64,000 nucleotides of DNA from an archaeon (lineage in GTDB: Archaea > Iainarchaeota > Iainarchaeia > Iainarchaeales > DTGL01): the NCBI GenBank assembly GCA_029258755.1, contig JAPDKC010000010.1, positions 62,001 through 126,000 on the forward strand. Direction: 5' to 3'. The translations under genes were made by a program, and so were the position numbers. Within the stretch, counting starts at the first letter, position 1. Each line of letters opens with the position of its first letter. The notes under the pieces were generated by a model. That model saw only the letters and a program-made list of their open reading frames with translations. It was not told the origin of the DNA and made no database searches. Of this stretch, positions 51,311 through 59,438 are shown piece after piece.

Positions 51311-52291
51311 GTGCTAAAAAATTCCTGGAAAACGTACAAAGAATATCTTAGAGAAATAAGATGGCCTTTTGATCCAAAAATATGGATGGTTATAAGCATA
51401 ATTCTTGCATTTTCCTTAGGAGTAACTACATGGGTTCTTTTAGGAATATTACAACTCGTGCCAATGAAATTTATTCACAGTGCTCTTTTTTCTGCAATTA
51501 TATTTATTGTTGTTTTGGACATTACGTTAGCTTATCCTTATCTCGCTGCAGTAAGGAGAATCTCACAGATAGAGCAGGCCTTACCAGATGCATTTAAGCA
51601 GATGGCTGATACGTTGAAAGCTGGCGGTACATTTGAGTACGCTTTGAGAACTGTAAGTTCTGCCGAGTACGGCCCTTTAACAGAAGAAACAAATTTAATA
51701 TTGAGAAGGTTAGAAGAAGGGGAAAACTTAGAGAATTCTATGAGGGCTTTTGCCAACAATGTAAATAGTAGGATCGTGAAAAGAGCTGTTAGCATAATAC
51801 TTGATTCTATTAAGGCTGGTGCAAGCTTAGCCGATATTTTGGATGAGATAGCTGATGATGTAAGAGCTACCCACAGAATTTTGCAAGAAAGAAAAAGCAG
51901 TACGTTAATGCAGGTCCTTTTCATGATTGCTGCTGGTGCTGTTGTGGCCCCATTTATTTTCGGCTTAGTTACTACAATCATTGAGTTTCTGATGAGTCAG
52001 TCCCTTCAAGCGTTGGCTGTTATAGGTGGTTCCGGTATTCAAGAGGCCACGCTGATATGCGGCGCTACATCAGGCTCTTCGCTAGCCTATTGGGAGTGTA
52101 TAAAAGAAACTATTACGTTGTTGCTTGTAGTATATATCATTATTGAGGTCATAGCAGTAGGTTTTATGGTTTCTATGATCCGCACAGGCAGTTCAAGCAA
52201 AAGTTTTATATATATCCCTGTGCTTTTATTAATAGCATATGTCGTATATTACGGCACTTACACGCTCACCGTAGGATATTTCGGGAGGTAG
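51311..52291 (+). CDS. pilus platform protein 2 (type II secretion F/TadC-like)
   Basis: 326 residues, starting GTG with AGGTGAT eight bases upstream. The T2SF region ALPDAFKQMADTLKAGGTFE with LRRLEEGENLENSMRAFANN parallels that of platform 1; about five membrane helices. Tandem diverged platform proteins recall TadB/TadC and archaeal Aap/Ups-like pili. It is followed without gap by the first pilin gene (one base after TAG). Confidence 0.9.
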   Translation: MLKNSWKTYKEYLREIRWPFDPKIWMVISIILAFSLGVTTWVLLGILQLVPMKFIHSALFSAIIFIVVLDITLAYPYLAAVRRISQIEQALPDAFKQMADTLKAGGTFEYALRTVSSAEYGPLTEETNLILRRLEEGENLENSMRAFANNVNSRIVKRAVSIILDSIKAGASLADILDEIADDVRATHRILQERKSSTLMQVLFMIAAGAVVAPFIFGLVTTIIEFLMSQSLQALAVIGGSGIQEATLICGATSGSSLAYWECIKETITLLLVVYIIIEVIAVGFMVSMIRTGSSSKSFIYIPVLLLIAYVVYYGTYTLTVGYFGR

Positions 52292-52293
52292 GG

Positions 52294-52437
52294 ATGATGT
52301 GGAAAGAGGAAAAGGCGCAAACTTCCCTTGAGTATTTGCTAGTAATAGGCGGCGCTGTCGTCACAGCAACAATTGTTGGCTTTACTCTTAAGAATGTTGC
52401 AAAGACTAAGGGTAAACAAGCCGAAAAATTCACTTAG
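52294..52437 (+). CDS. small class III pilin (47 residues)
   Basis: Read directly from the sequence: ATG at 52294 (or 52297), TAG at 52435-52437, with GGGAGGTAGGG upstream as ribosome site. The product opens MMWKEEKAQTSLEYLLVIGG, with the QTSLE class III motif followed by a hydrophobic helix, and ends in a basic tail (KNVAKTKGKQAEKFT). This size is typical of filament-forming helix-only pilins. It may be the main filament subunit (inference). Confidence 0.82.
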   Translation: MMWKEEKAQTSLEYLLVIGGAVVTATIVGFTLKNVAKTKGKQAEKFT

Positions 52438-52454
52438 TCAGAAAGGAGGTGTAA

Positions 52455-52742
52455 ATGGTGAATAAAAAAGCCCAAGGTGCTCTAGAGTACCTAATCCTCA
52501 TAGGTGCTGCTGTCCTTATTGCAGTTATAGTAATAACTTTTGTTGTTCCCAGTGCAGGAAATTTAGCATGTGAAAATGCAAAAAGAAGCTGGGAAGCCTC
52601 ATGCAATGGATTGACCAAAACACTTTGCAATAATATAAAATTTACCGATTTTGACGGAGACGGCACTGCAGACTGCACCTGGGATAGTGCCAATAACATA
52701 TGCACCTTAAGTTCAACTGCTAATCCGCCAGAGTGCAAATAA
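52455..52742 (+). CDS. class III pilin with acidic DxDxDG-type loop
   Basis: 95 residues. MVNKKAQGALEYLILIGAAV is a clear class III signal. The exported part carries cysteines (LACENA, ASCNGL, TLCNNI, ADCTW, NICTL, PECK) and the acidic loop FTDFDGDGTADCTWD, which resembles a calcium-binding EF-hand-type loop. GAAAGGAGGTG stands before the GTG/ATG start. It is paralogous in its C-terminus to the next gene. Confidence 0.85.
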   Translation: MVNKKAQGALEYLILIGAAVLIAVIVITFVVPSAGNLACENAKRSWEASCNGLTKTLCNNIKFTDFDGDGTADCTWDSANNICTLSSTANPPECK

Positions 52743-52758
52743 TAACTGGTGCTATTCA

Positions 52759-53025
52759 ATGGTTCCCAAACTCGCTACAGAGTTTGTGCCTTTCTTGGAA
52801 TATTTTATCATAGCGGGCTCTGGCATAATAATAGCCCTAATGGTGTTTATCGCTTTTGGAAGTAGTGTGAAGGAGCGCACAGCACATACCGAAAAAATGT
52901 TATATCAGGTGTTTTGTTCGAGAGTATTTAGCCCAAAAACATGCAATCAGCTCGATATTGAAGGAGATAATAAGGTTGACTGCGTATGGGACTTAGAAAG
53001 AGGGTTATGCAGGGCAAGACAATAG
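52759..53025 (+). CDS. pilin-like protein paralogous to the preceding one
   Basis: 88 residues. One N-terminal hydrophobic helix (FVPFLEYFIIAGSGIIIALM) lacks the KxQ part of the class III signal but keeps LEY. The exported part has CSRVFSPKTCNQL and the loop LDIEGDNKVDCVWDLERGLC, aligning with FDGDGTADCTWDSANNIC of the neighbour. It may be a minor or tip pilin sharing a metal-binding loop. Confidence 0.72.
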   Translation: MVPKLATEFVPFLEYFIIAGSGIIIALMVFIAFGSSVKERTAHTEKMLYQVFCSRVFSPKTCNQLDIEGDNKVDCVWDLERGLCRARQ

Positions 53026-53198
53026 CTTTGGAAGAAAAGGCGCAAGTTGCATTTGACTATTTAATACTACTGACCTTCGTTCTTGGGCTTGTTATTGCTG
53101 TTTCAATACTTGTCACTTACTTGCAGACGGTCGCTAACGAAGCGGTTAAAGAAGCTGGCAATATTCGAATCTCTATTTTGAATTCAATGATGCATTAG
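53007..53198 (+). CDS. small class III pilin (63 residues)
   Basis: ATG 53007 lies inside the end of the previous gene (overlap 19 bases). The product starts MQGKTIALEEKAQVAFDYLI; KAQVAFDY resembles the class III motif with Asp in place of Glu, followed by a hydrophobic helix and a short polar tail (NEAVKEAGNIRISILNSMMH). A helix-only pilin. Confidence 0.7.
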   Translation: MQGKTIALEEKAQVAFDYLILLTFVLGLVIAVSILVTYLQTVANEAVKEAGNIRISILNSMMH

Positions 53199-53206
53199 GT
53201 GCTTCA

Positions 53207-54151
53207 ATGTGGCAGATTCCTGCATTTGTAATCTCCTTGATTGGACTTATAATTGCTACTTATACGGATTTAAAAGAACGTATAGTTTCAAACAAGCTCA
53301 ATTTCTCCCTTCTTGCAGCTGGCTTAAGCTTGCATCTCATCTACTCAATTTTTATTTTCGATGCATTGCCCATCTTGTATTCTATATTGGCACTCGCTTA
53401 TGCATTTCTTTTTGCCTATTTTCTTTATAAAATTGGCTTTTGGGCAGGTGGTGATGTAAAGCTGTTTGCAGCAATTGCAGCACTAAATCCTTTAAACCCA
53501 GCAATAGTTCGATTTTTTGGCTTAAAGCTCACGATTTTTTCTCTGCCTATCTTCCCTTTGGAGCTGTTCATAGTAGCTTTGTTCTCTATGCTGCCAATTA
53601 ATATTGGCATTGTCTTTTACAAAGCGGACAATAAGATCAGGAAAGATTTGCTACTAATGCTTAGCATACCCTTATTGCTATGGATTGCAAGCTTTTTTTT
53701 GCCAAAAGGAATCAAAGACTTTTTAATAGCGCTTACATTATTTGGTTTTGTTTATTTTATATTTGCATGTTATTTTGTAGGAAAGTTCGTACTTGTTAGG
53801 AAAATTAAAATAAGCGAGCTTTATGAAGGAATGATCCCAGCTGAGTTCATTTTTATAGAAAACGGCAAGGTGCACAGGGAAAAAAAAGGTTTTAATATAA
53901 AAAGCTTTATTAATTACTTAACTTATCAAAAGATTAGCTGCGCCCGCGAAGAAATCGTTAATCCTTTTAAAGCCCGCGGCGTTACTAAGCAAGAAATAAA
54001 AAAATTAAAAGAGTTGGTGAAGAAGAATATGCTCGAAGACAGCATTCTTGTGAAAGAATCTTTGCCTATGGTTCCTTCATTCCTTTTTGCATATATTATA
54101 CTAAACTTTAGCGGTGATATTTTATGGCTTTTCTTACCTTTCTTACCTTAG
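53207..54151 (+). CDS. archaeal prepilin peptidase (A24 aspartic protease)
   Basis: 314 residues with about eight membrane helices. ATYTDLKERIVSNKLN supplies the first catalytic aspartate and FWAGGDVKLFAAIAALNP the second (GGD motif), the aspartate pair of FlaK/PibD/EppA-type prepilin peptidases. It is longer than FlaK; a soluble stretch of about 110 residues (GMIPAEFIFIENGKVHREKK onward) sits before the last helix. It cleaves the class III signals of pilins here and probably those at 30-32 kb. Confidence 0.88.
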   Translation: MWQIPAFVISLIGLIIATYTDLKERIVSNKLNFSLLAAGLSLHLIYSIFIFDALPILYSILALAYAFLFAYFLYKIGFWAGGDVKLFAAIAALNPLNPAIVRFFGLKLTIFSLPIFPLELFIVALFSMLPINIGIVFYKADNKIRKDLLLMLSIPLLLWIASFFLPKGIKDFLIALTLFGFVYFIFACYFVGKFVLVRKIKISELYEGMIPAEFIFIENGKVHREKKGFNIKSFINYLTYQKISCAREEIVNPFKARGVTKQEIKKLKELVKKNMLEDSILVKESLPMVPSFLFAYIILNFSGDILWLFLPFLP

Positions 54152-54672
54152 GTAAAAAGGCGCAAGCATCGGTAGAGTTTCTATTTCTGTTTGTGATGAT
54201 GCTTATGTATGTCAATACTATTGTTTATCCGAGCATGGAAGACTCGCAAAAATATTTGGAAGAAACCTATAAATTGGCTGTTGGAAGGCTTGCCGCAAAA
54301 CAGATAGCAAATGCTGTTAGTGAAGTTGCATCCTCAACCGGCGATAGTCAACAAGTATTTTATATATTCCTCGATGATAATATCAGCATCTCTTGCAACT
54401 CTACAGGTACTTATCCCACAATAGAGTTTCAAGTAGTTTATAATTTCAGTAATGTTTTGGAATTTCCATCTGACGTAACAGAAAATGGTGTTGTTGTGGC
54501 CGAATGTCCTGCTGCAGACACATGCATTGGCAGGGAAATAATCTATCTTCCAAGCGGCATAACTCTAAACTGTTTTGCTGCAGAAATAGATGGTTCTGCA
54601 ACAAAAAAAGCAAAGATTATTATTACAAAGCTTGGAGGTCTCGTAAGTGTCACATGGATTGGAGTTACATAA
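54124..54672 (+). CDS. class III pilin-like protein
   Basis: 182 residues, beginning inside the end of the peptidase gene (28-base overlap). LGKKAQASVEFLFLFVMMLM gives the QASVE class III signal before the hydrophobic helix. The exported part is large and beta-rich, with cysteines (SCNST, AECPAADTC, LNCFA) that may form disulfides. Possibly an adhesin-like minor pilin. Confidence 0.78.
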   Translation: MAFLTFLTLGKKAQASVEFLFLFVMMLMYVNTIVYPSMEDSQKYLEETYKLAVGRLAAKQIANAVSEVASSTGDSQQVFYIFLDDNISISCNSTGTYPTIEFQVVYNFSNVLEFPSDVTENGVVVAECPAADTCIGREIIYLPSGITLNCFAAEIDGSATKKAKIIITKLGGLVSVTWIGVT

Positions 54673-55015
54673 AGACAGGAAAGGGCAATCATCTTTTGAA
54701 ATGGCGATGATAACTATAGCTATAGTTACGCTTGCGTTTGTTGTTTTAGTTCACATACCAAAAAATATACTTGCTACAGGTTCTGTGGCTGTTTTAAAGT
54801 CAGAAATACTGAAGGAGTTAAGCAAGCAGGACGAGTTGTATTTGATAGATCAGATTGAAGAACCTTCAGGGGTTGGAAGCACAGGGGATATTAATGTATG
54901 GATTTCTGGCCCCAATGTTTCTGCCATAAAAAGCGATATAGAGGCAAAAGATACGATATTGGAGGATTTGAATTTCTATAGCGATGTTAAAATAAATGTG
55001 AATGAGGCGCCTTAA
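54647..55015 (+). CDS. class III pilin-like protein, last of the operon
   Basis: 122 residues from GTG 54647, overlapping the previous stop by 26 bases. HKDRKGQSSFEMAMITIAIV carries the QSSFE motif before a hydrophobic helix, with no cysteines in the exported half (ILKELSKQDELYLIDQIEEP). It converges on the MCM gene with a 4-base overlap. Confidence 0.75.
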   Translation: MSHGLELHKDRKGQSSFEMAMITIAIVTLAFVVLVHIPKNILATGSVAVLKSEILKELSKQDELYLIDQIEEPSGVGSTGDINVWISGPNVSAIKSDIEAKDTILEDLNFYSDVKINVNEAP

Positions 55016-58000
55016 TCCTTCTGTGTGGGCTTAACAAAGCCATATCTTGGTCTATATATCTCGCCTTTTTTCTCAAGCTTGTTTAAGAGATCCTCAACCT
55101 TATCCTTATCAAGCCCAAACTGCATTGCTTCGCTTACCACCTCGTCCACAGCAACCATTTCCTTTTCTTTCGATTTTTCTTTTATTATCGCAAGAACCTT
55201 GCGCATATTTTCAATCTGCGTATGGGTTTGGCCTGCTATAATAAGGTCTATATCTATTTTGCCCGTTTCAGGATCTGTAACAACATCTTTGAGCGAGCGC
55301 TTTAGCAATCTTATCGCACGCTCAGCATCCTGCTTTTCAACAACATTGCTAAGCCTTACCCTGGCAGATGCTTCCGCTAATCTAACCAAGCCCTCAAGCT
55401 GTCTATGCGTTGCAGCATACGAACCTTCTTGCTTTCCTTTTTCTCTCAGATTCACATAAAACTCTGCTATAGTGTCCATAGCCTCCTTAGAAAGCACCGG
55501 GAAAACATTCTTTCTAGCATAAGAAATATATTTGCGCAAAAGCTCTGGCTCTATCTCTGGCTGGGTTATGCTCTTTATCTCTTCTTCCTCCTTCTTTTTG
55601 AGTTTTTTGCCAGCTACCTCTGCGCTTGAAAGTCTTTCACCAGCTCTATGGGTTTTAAGTATAAATTCCGCTATTTCTTTGTCACGGGTTTTATCCAAGA
55701 CATCTTTTATCATGAAGAATAGATCAAAGCGCGAGATCAATGTAGGTGGCAAATCTATTTGCTCAAGCAATGGCTCATATTCATCGAAGCGCGAGAATTT
55801 TGGGTTAGCGGCTGCCAAAATACTTGTGTCTGTTTTAAATCGCGTAATTATACCTGCTTTGGCAACACTAACAGTACCTTGTTCCATCGCTTCGTGCAAA
55901 GCTGAGCGTTCATCAGAAGGCATCTTATCGAGCTCGTCTATCATGGCTATGCCGCCACTTGCCAAAACTAATGCACCTGCCTTAAGGGTCCAGCCACCTT
56001 CGCCAAACTCGTCCTTTACAGCACTTGCTGTAAGGCCAACGCCCGTAGATGTTTTGCCACCTACATATATGCTCTTTGGTGCAATAGCATTAGCTGACAT
56101 GAGAAGCTGTGAATTATGGGAATATATTAGGTTGGAAATGAAATTATGCGCTAAATTCGTTTCTATATCATACACCCAACATTCTTTAGAGAACTTTTTG
56201 ACATAGACAACCTCATCCCAAAAAATATCGGCATAAGCAAGCTTAAATAAATCTAAAAGTCTTTCCTCCAACTCTCTATCAAATACTCCCAATGCTGAAT
56301 ATCTGGAAAGCATAACGTTTGCGATTATCTGTAGGTTCTCCCTGCTGGGTTTTCTATCGCCACGCTCGTAATGTTGGTATGTGCTTCGAGGAATAAGGAA
56401 ATCGCTTTGGCTTAAGCCAAGCTTTTTGCGTAGCTGTAGTAAAAGTTTGGGATCAAGCGGAACAATATCTGTATTTGTATTTAATTTTTTTGACGCTAAT
56501 GAGCACGCAATTTTTTTCTTTCTTTCTGTGATAAACCCTATAAGCTCTATATATCTTTGAACAAATTTACCACCAATGAGCAAGCGATAGTATGTTTTGG
56601 GCCTTTTCATCCTTCCATTAGTTGCTCTGGATCGCGTTTTTTCAACTTTGGAGATTATTCCAAATCTCAAAAGCAAAAGCTGTAAGCTCTTTATAATATC
56701 CTTGCTAGCAGACACTACGCTGAGCATCCTTTTTGTTTTACTTATAGAGCCCTCTGCCTCGATAAAAGCCCTTAAAAATTCTTTAACTATAGCGTCGGGT
56801 GCTTTTAAAATTGTCTTAGGCACCGCACGGCATCGCGAACTGTGCAACAATTCAGGGAAGTTCTCCTGCAAAAAGTTCGCTAATTCTCTATAATCACATA
56901 TAACCTCCTTTGAACGCTTTCTAGAGCGTAGCGAAGGTTTGAATCCAAAAGTTTCAAAAACTATTTTAGTAAAATCGTCCAGAATTTCCTTATCGGAATT
57001 TGTGAACCTTATTTGCTTTTCTTTCTTATTGATTCTCGCATAACCTTCTGCTAGCATATAGCCAACGAATCTAGCAAGCCCAGTATTAATCTTTGTAGGG
57101 AACTTTATATGAAAAGCGTTGGTTTTTCCTTTTTCCGAAAGGGTTAACTCTGCTAAGCAAGGGCTTATCTTTATTTGCCTTGGTGCGGCAATGAAAAACC
57201 CTGGCGTTATTTTTTCTGCTGGCACTGCTCTTACTTTGCCGTTATCATAAACAAACAATGGATGCGTGTGCGTAACACACAATTCTTTTCCTGTGCGAGT
57301 TCTTATAAGAACAAGCTCCTTTGCCCTTCTTTTATACACCCTTTTAACTTCCCCTTCAACAAGCTTTCCGTCATAGTTCATTAACGGTATCTTAATGCTT
57401 GTGTTTGCATAATAACCATCATCTAATTTTACTGGATTGGAAAGGTTGCTTTCGACAAGCTTGGATATTGGCACAAAGCTCCCGTCGCTCAGCAAAACTT
57501 CGGTGTCTGCTGAAACACACTTAGCAACGCCTGGGTCGCCAACAAGAAGAATGTGAATATTTCCTCTTATAGTTTGGGTTGGCAGAACTTTTTTAACGCC
57601 ACCGAAAAGCTGCAGTACTATTGCTTCTTTAACGTCTTCATGCCCATAGATATTTGGAGCTATGCTATTTATCAGCTTCTTATAAATTTCAGGATCTTTC
57701 GCAAGCTCCTTTATCTTTTTTTCTTCCTCCGGTGTAATATCGATCTCTTCAAACTCTTGCTGAGTTTGCTCTAAATAAACACATTCTAAATAACGACCGA
57801 AAACAAGCTTAGTTCCTTTTGCTGGAGAAAGTCTTAATATCCCAACAAGCTCAACCTTCTCACCAGGCAGTGCCTTATTGACCAAATCATCCGAAACATA
57901 TATGTCAAGCGTTGTTGGTTGTTCGCTTCCTTTTAGCACCTCAAGAGGCTCCTGAATCTGAATCTTCTGGTAATCTACAAACTTCGATTGTTCCTCAACC

Positions 58001-58533
58001 AAGGAAAAATCTTTGTAGCGGCATTCGCACAAAGCTGGTTGCACAACATTCTGGCCAGATTGCGGAATTCTGTAAATGTTGCCGCACCTGTTGCAGCGCC
58101 AAACAGCAAGCTTTAGTTTTGGTAAAACATCAGTTATCTGCTTAACAACTCCTTCTACACAAATAAGCTTATTTATGTGCTCCGAGCTTAAATCGCGAAG
58201 CAGAACCTTCCTATCTTCAGGTAGATTGCAGAACCTAACGTGAGGCATAAAATCTTTAACATCGAAGGGGAGCTCTATCCGCTTCAGAGCTAGGCGTGCT
58301 GCTTCTATAAGCATATCCGGCTTATCAAGAAGCTCGTCAGCCAAGCTATAATCAAATCTTTCCAGCTCTGCAAAATCTATAATTAGAGAGCGTTTCTTTG
58401 GGTAAGCATCTGCCAAGCGCTCTATCTCCTTTTTATATTTGGTTTCAAGGAAATACTGGAATTTCTCTACAAGCGGATTATCTTCCGAGATAATTTCTTG
58501 CGTACCAGCTATTTTAAGCGCCATAGCCCCCAC
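55012..58533 (-). CDS. mcm: replicative helicase MCM, interrupted by an intein
   Basis: 1173 codons encoding a 704-residue MCM plus a 469-residue intein. The N-terminal part has the zinc site CNRCGNIYRI with ALCEC (about 147-171) and the OB fold. The AAA+ P-loop GDPGVAK is split directly after Lys338 by the intein; the C-extein resumes SQLLMSANAIAPKS with Walker B IAMIDELDKM, and SRFDLFF as arginine finger. A winged helix ends the protein. MCM unwinds the fork as a hexamer. It cannot work until the intein is spliced out. Start is GTG or TTG at 58533, or MALKIAG a few codons on. Confidence 0.96.
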   Translation of the reverse strand: MGAMALKIAGTQEIISEDNPLVEKFQYFLETKYKKEIERLADAYPKKRSLIIDFAELERFDYSLADELLDKPDMLIEAARLALKRIELPFDVKDFMPHVRFCNLPEDRKVLLRDLSSEHINKLICVEGVVKQITDVLPKLKLAVWRCNRCGNIYRIPQSGQNVVQPALCECRYKDFSLVEEQSKFVDYQKIQIQEPLEVLKGSEQPTTLDIYVSDDLVNKALPGEKVELVGILRLSPAKGTKLVFGRYLECVYLEQTQQEFEEIDITPEEEKKIKELAKDPEIYKKLINSIAPNIYGHEDVKEAIVLQLFGGVKKVLPTQTIRGNIHILLVGDPGVAKCVSADTEVLLSDGSFVPISKLVESNLSNPVKLDDGYYANTSIKIPLMNYDGKLVEGEVKRVYKRRAKELVLIRTRTGKELCVTHTHPLFVYDNGKVRAVPAEKITPGFFIAAPRQIKISPCLAELTLSEKGKTNAFHIKFPTKINTGLARFVGYMLAEGYARINKKEKQIRFTNSDKEILDDFTKIVFETFGFKPSLRSRKRSKEVICDYRELANFLQENFPELLHSSRCRAVPKTILKAPDAIVKEFLRAFIEAEGSISKTKRMLSVVSASKDIIKSLQLLLLRFGIISKVEKTRSRATNGRMKRPKTYYRLLIGGKFVQRYIELIGFITERKKKIACSLASKKLNTNTDIVPLDPKLLLQLRKKLGLSQSDFLIPRSTYQHYERGDRKPSRENLQIIANVMLSRYSALGVFDRELEERLLDLFKLAYADIFWDEVVYVKKFSKECWVYDIETNLAHNFISNLIYSHNSQLLMSANAIAPKSIYVGGKTSTGVGLTASAVKDEFGEGGWTLKAGALVLASGGIAMIDELDKMPSDERSALHEAMEQGTVSVAKAGIITRFKTDTSILAAANPKFSRFDEYEPLLEQIDLPPTLISRFDLFFMIKDVLDKTRDKEIAEFILKTHRAGERLSSAEVAGKKLKKKEEEEIKSITQPEIEPELLRKYISYARKNVFPVLSKEAMDTIAEFYVNLREKGKQEGSYAATHRQLEGLVRLAEASARVRLSNVVEKQDAERAIRLLKRSLKDVVTDPETGKIDIDLIIAGQTHTQIENMRKVLAIIKEKSKEKEMVAVDEVVSEAMQFGLDKDKVEDLLNKLEKKGEIYRPRYGFVKPTQKD
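56113..57519 (-). mobile_element. MCM intein with LAGLIDADG homing endonuclease and HTH domain
   Basis: 469 residues inserted at the P-loop of MCM. Splicing residues are all present: Cys1 (CVSADTEVLL), block B THTHPLF, block F YDIETNLAHNFISN, terminal HN and Ser+1. Two LAGLIDADG-type motifs, FVGYMLAEGY (about 151-160) and FLRAFIEAEGS (about 248-258), keep acidic catalytic residues, so the endonuclease may be active. Near residues 361-410 an XRE-like helix-turn-helix (LRKKLGLSQSDFLIPRSTYQ, HYERGDRKPS) is added. The insertion spot is the conserved MCM P-loop site used by other archaeal inteins. Confidence 0.93.
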
Positions 58534-58642
58534 AATGAAAGATTCAATCTTACGATTAAGGTTTTTATGGTTCAGTTCCGCTAAATCAGGTGCTGAGAGC
58601 TTGCATAATAGAAAACAGCATTTTTAATTTATTTATATTGGG

Positions 58643-59278
58643 TTAAGAATCTGAACCTAAAAGCTTGTTTCTTTTTGGCTTCCCAGGCACAATGTGGTGC
58701 TCTCTACAGCGCGCCTCATAAAGCTCTTCGCTACCAACAAGGATAAGCGGACTATCATAAGGTGCTGGTTTTCCATCAATAAGCCTTTGCGTAAAATACG
58801 CCTCTTTGCCACAGATTCTTGTACCATTCTTTGTTTTTATTTTATAGGTGCATATTGCATGCAGCTTATCAACCTTATCGCTTAATGCAATCATATCAGC
58901 AACTGTGCGCTTTGAGTTCCTAAACGCAAAAGGTTCGCCGCGAAAATCAAGGTTTAAGCATGCCAGAATCACCCTAAGCTTCCTTGATGCTAGCTCCAAA
59001 GCAACATCTATCATCCCATCATCCAAAAACTGAATTTCATCTACGCCTACTACCTCTGTATCCGGTTCAAGATTCCTTAATATTTCATAGCTATTTTCTA
59101 CAGGAATTGCTTCTATGCGCCTATCGTCATGCGAATATATGTAGTTAGCACCTCCTCGAAAATCCAGAGAAGGGGTAAAGAGCTGAACCTTTTGGCCTGC
59201 TATCATTGCTCTGCGTACCCTGCGCATAAGCTCCTCAGATTTGCCGCTGAACATAGGTCCTGTTATAATCTCTATAGG
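58643..59278 (-). CDS. tdk: thymidine kinase (TK1-type)
   Basis: 211 residues from MPIEIITG. P-loop GPMFSGKSEELMRRVRRA, Walker B VVGVDEIQFLD and the catalytic region FRGEPFAF are typical. The lasso domain shows zinc ligands in CTYKI, RICGKEA and CREHH. It phosphorylates thymidine for dTTP salvage. It stands upstream of mcm on the same strand. Confidence 0.93.
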   Translation of the reverse strand, partial: PIEIITGPMFSGKSEELMRRVRRAMIAGQKVQLFTPSLDFRGGANYIYSHDDRRIEAIPVENSYEILRNLEPDTEVVGVDEIQFLDDGMIDVALELASRKLRVILACLNLDFRGEPFAFRNSKRTVADMIALSDKVDKLHAICTYKIKTKNGTRICGKEAYFTQRLIDGKPAPYDSPLILVGSEELYEARCREHHIVPGKPKRNKLLGSDS

Positions 59279-59438
59279 CATGCGAACCAATAAAATTCTG
59301 CAGAGTTTTGTTTAAAAAATTAGTTTTTGATTCTTGATAAAATGCGTATTTTGAATAATCATTGCTAAATTGGAATATTTGTCAAAAAAATCAACGTTTT
59401 TAACGTTTTTTGCAAAAGTTAAGATAAGAGGTGACGCT

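Noticed and set aside
55532-56206. 224-codon plus-strand frame opposite the MCM gene
   Set aside because: Antisense to the conserved AAA+ core of MCM; no independent evidence for coding.
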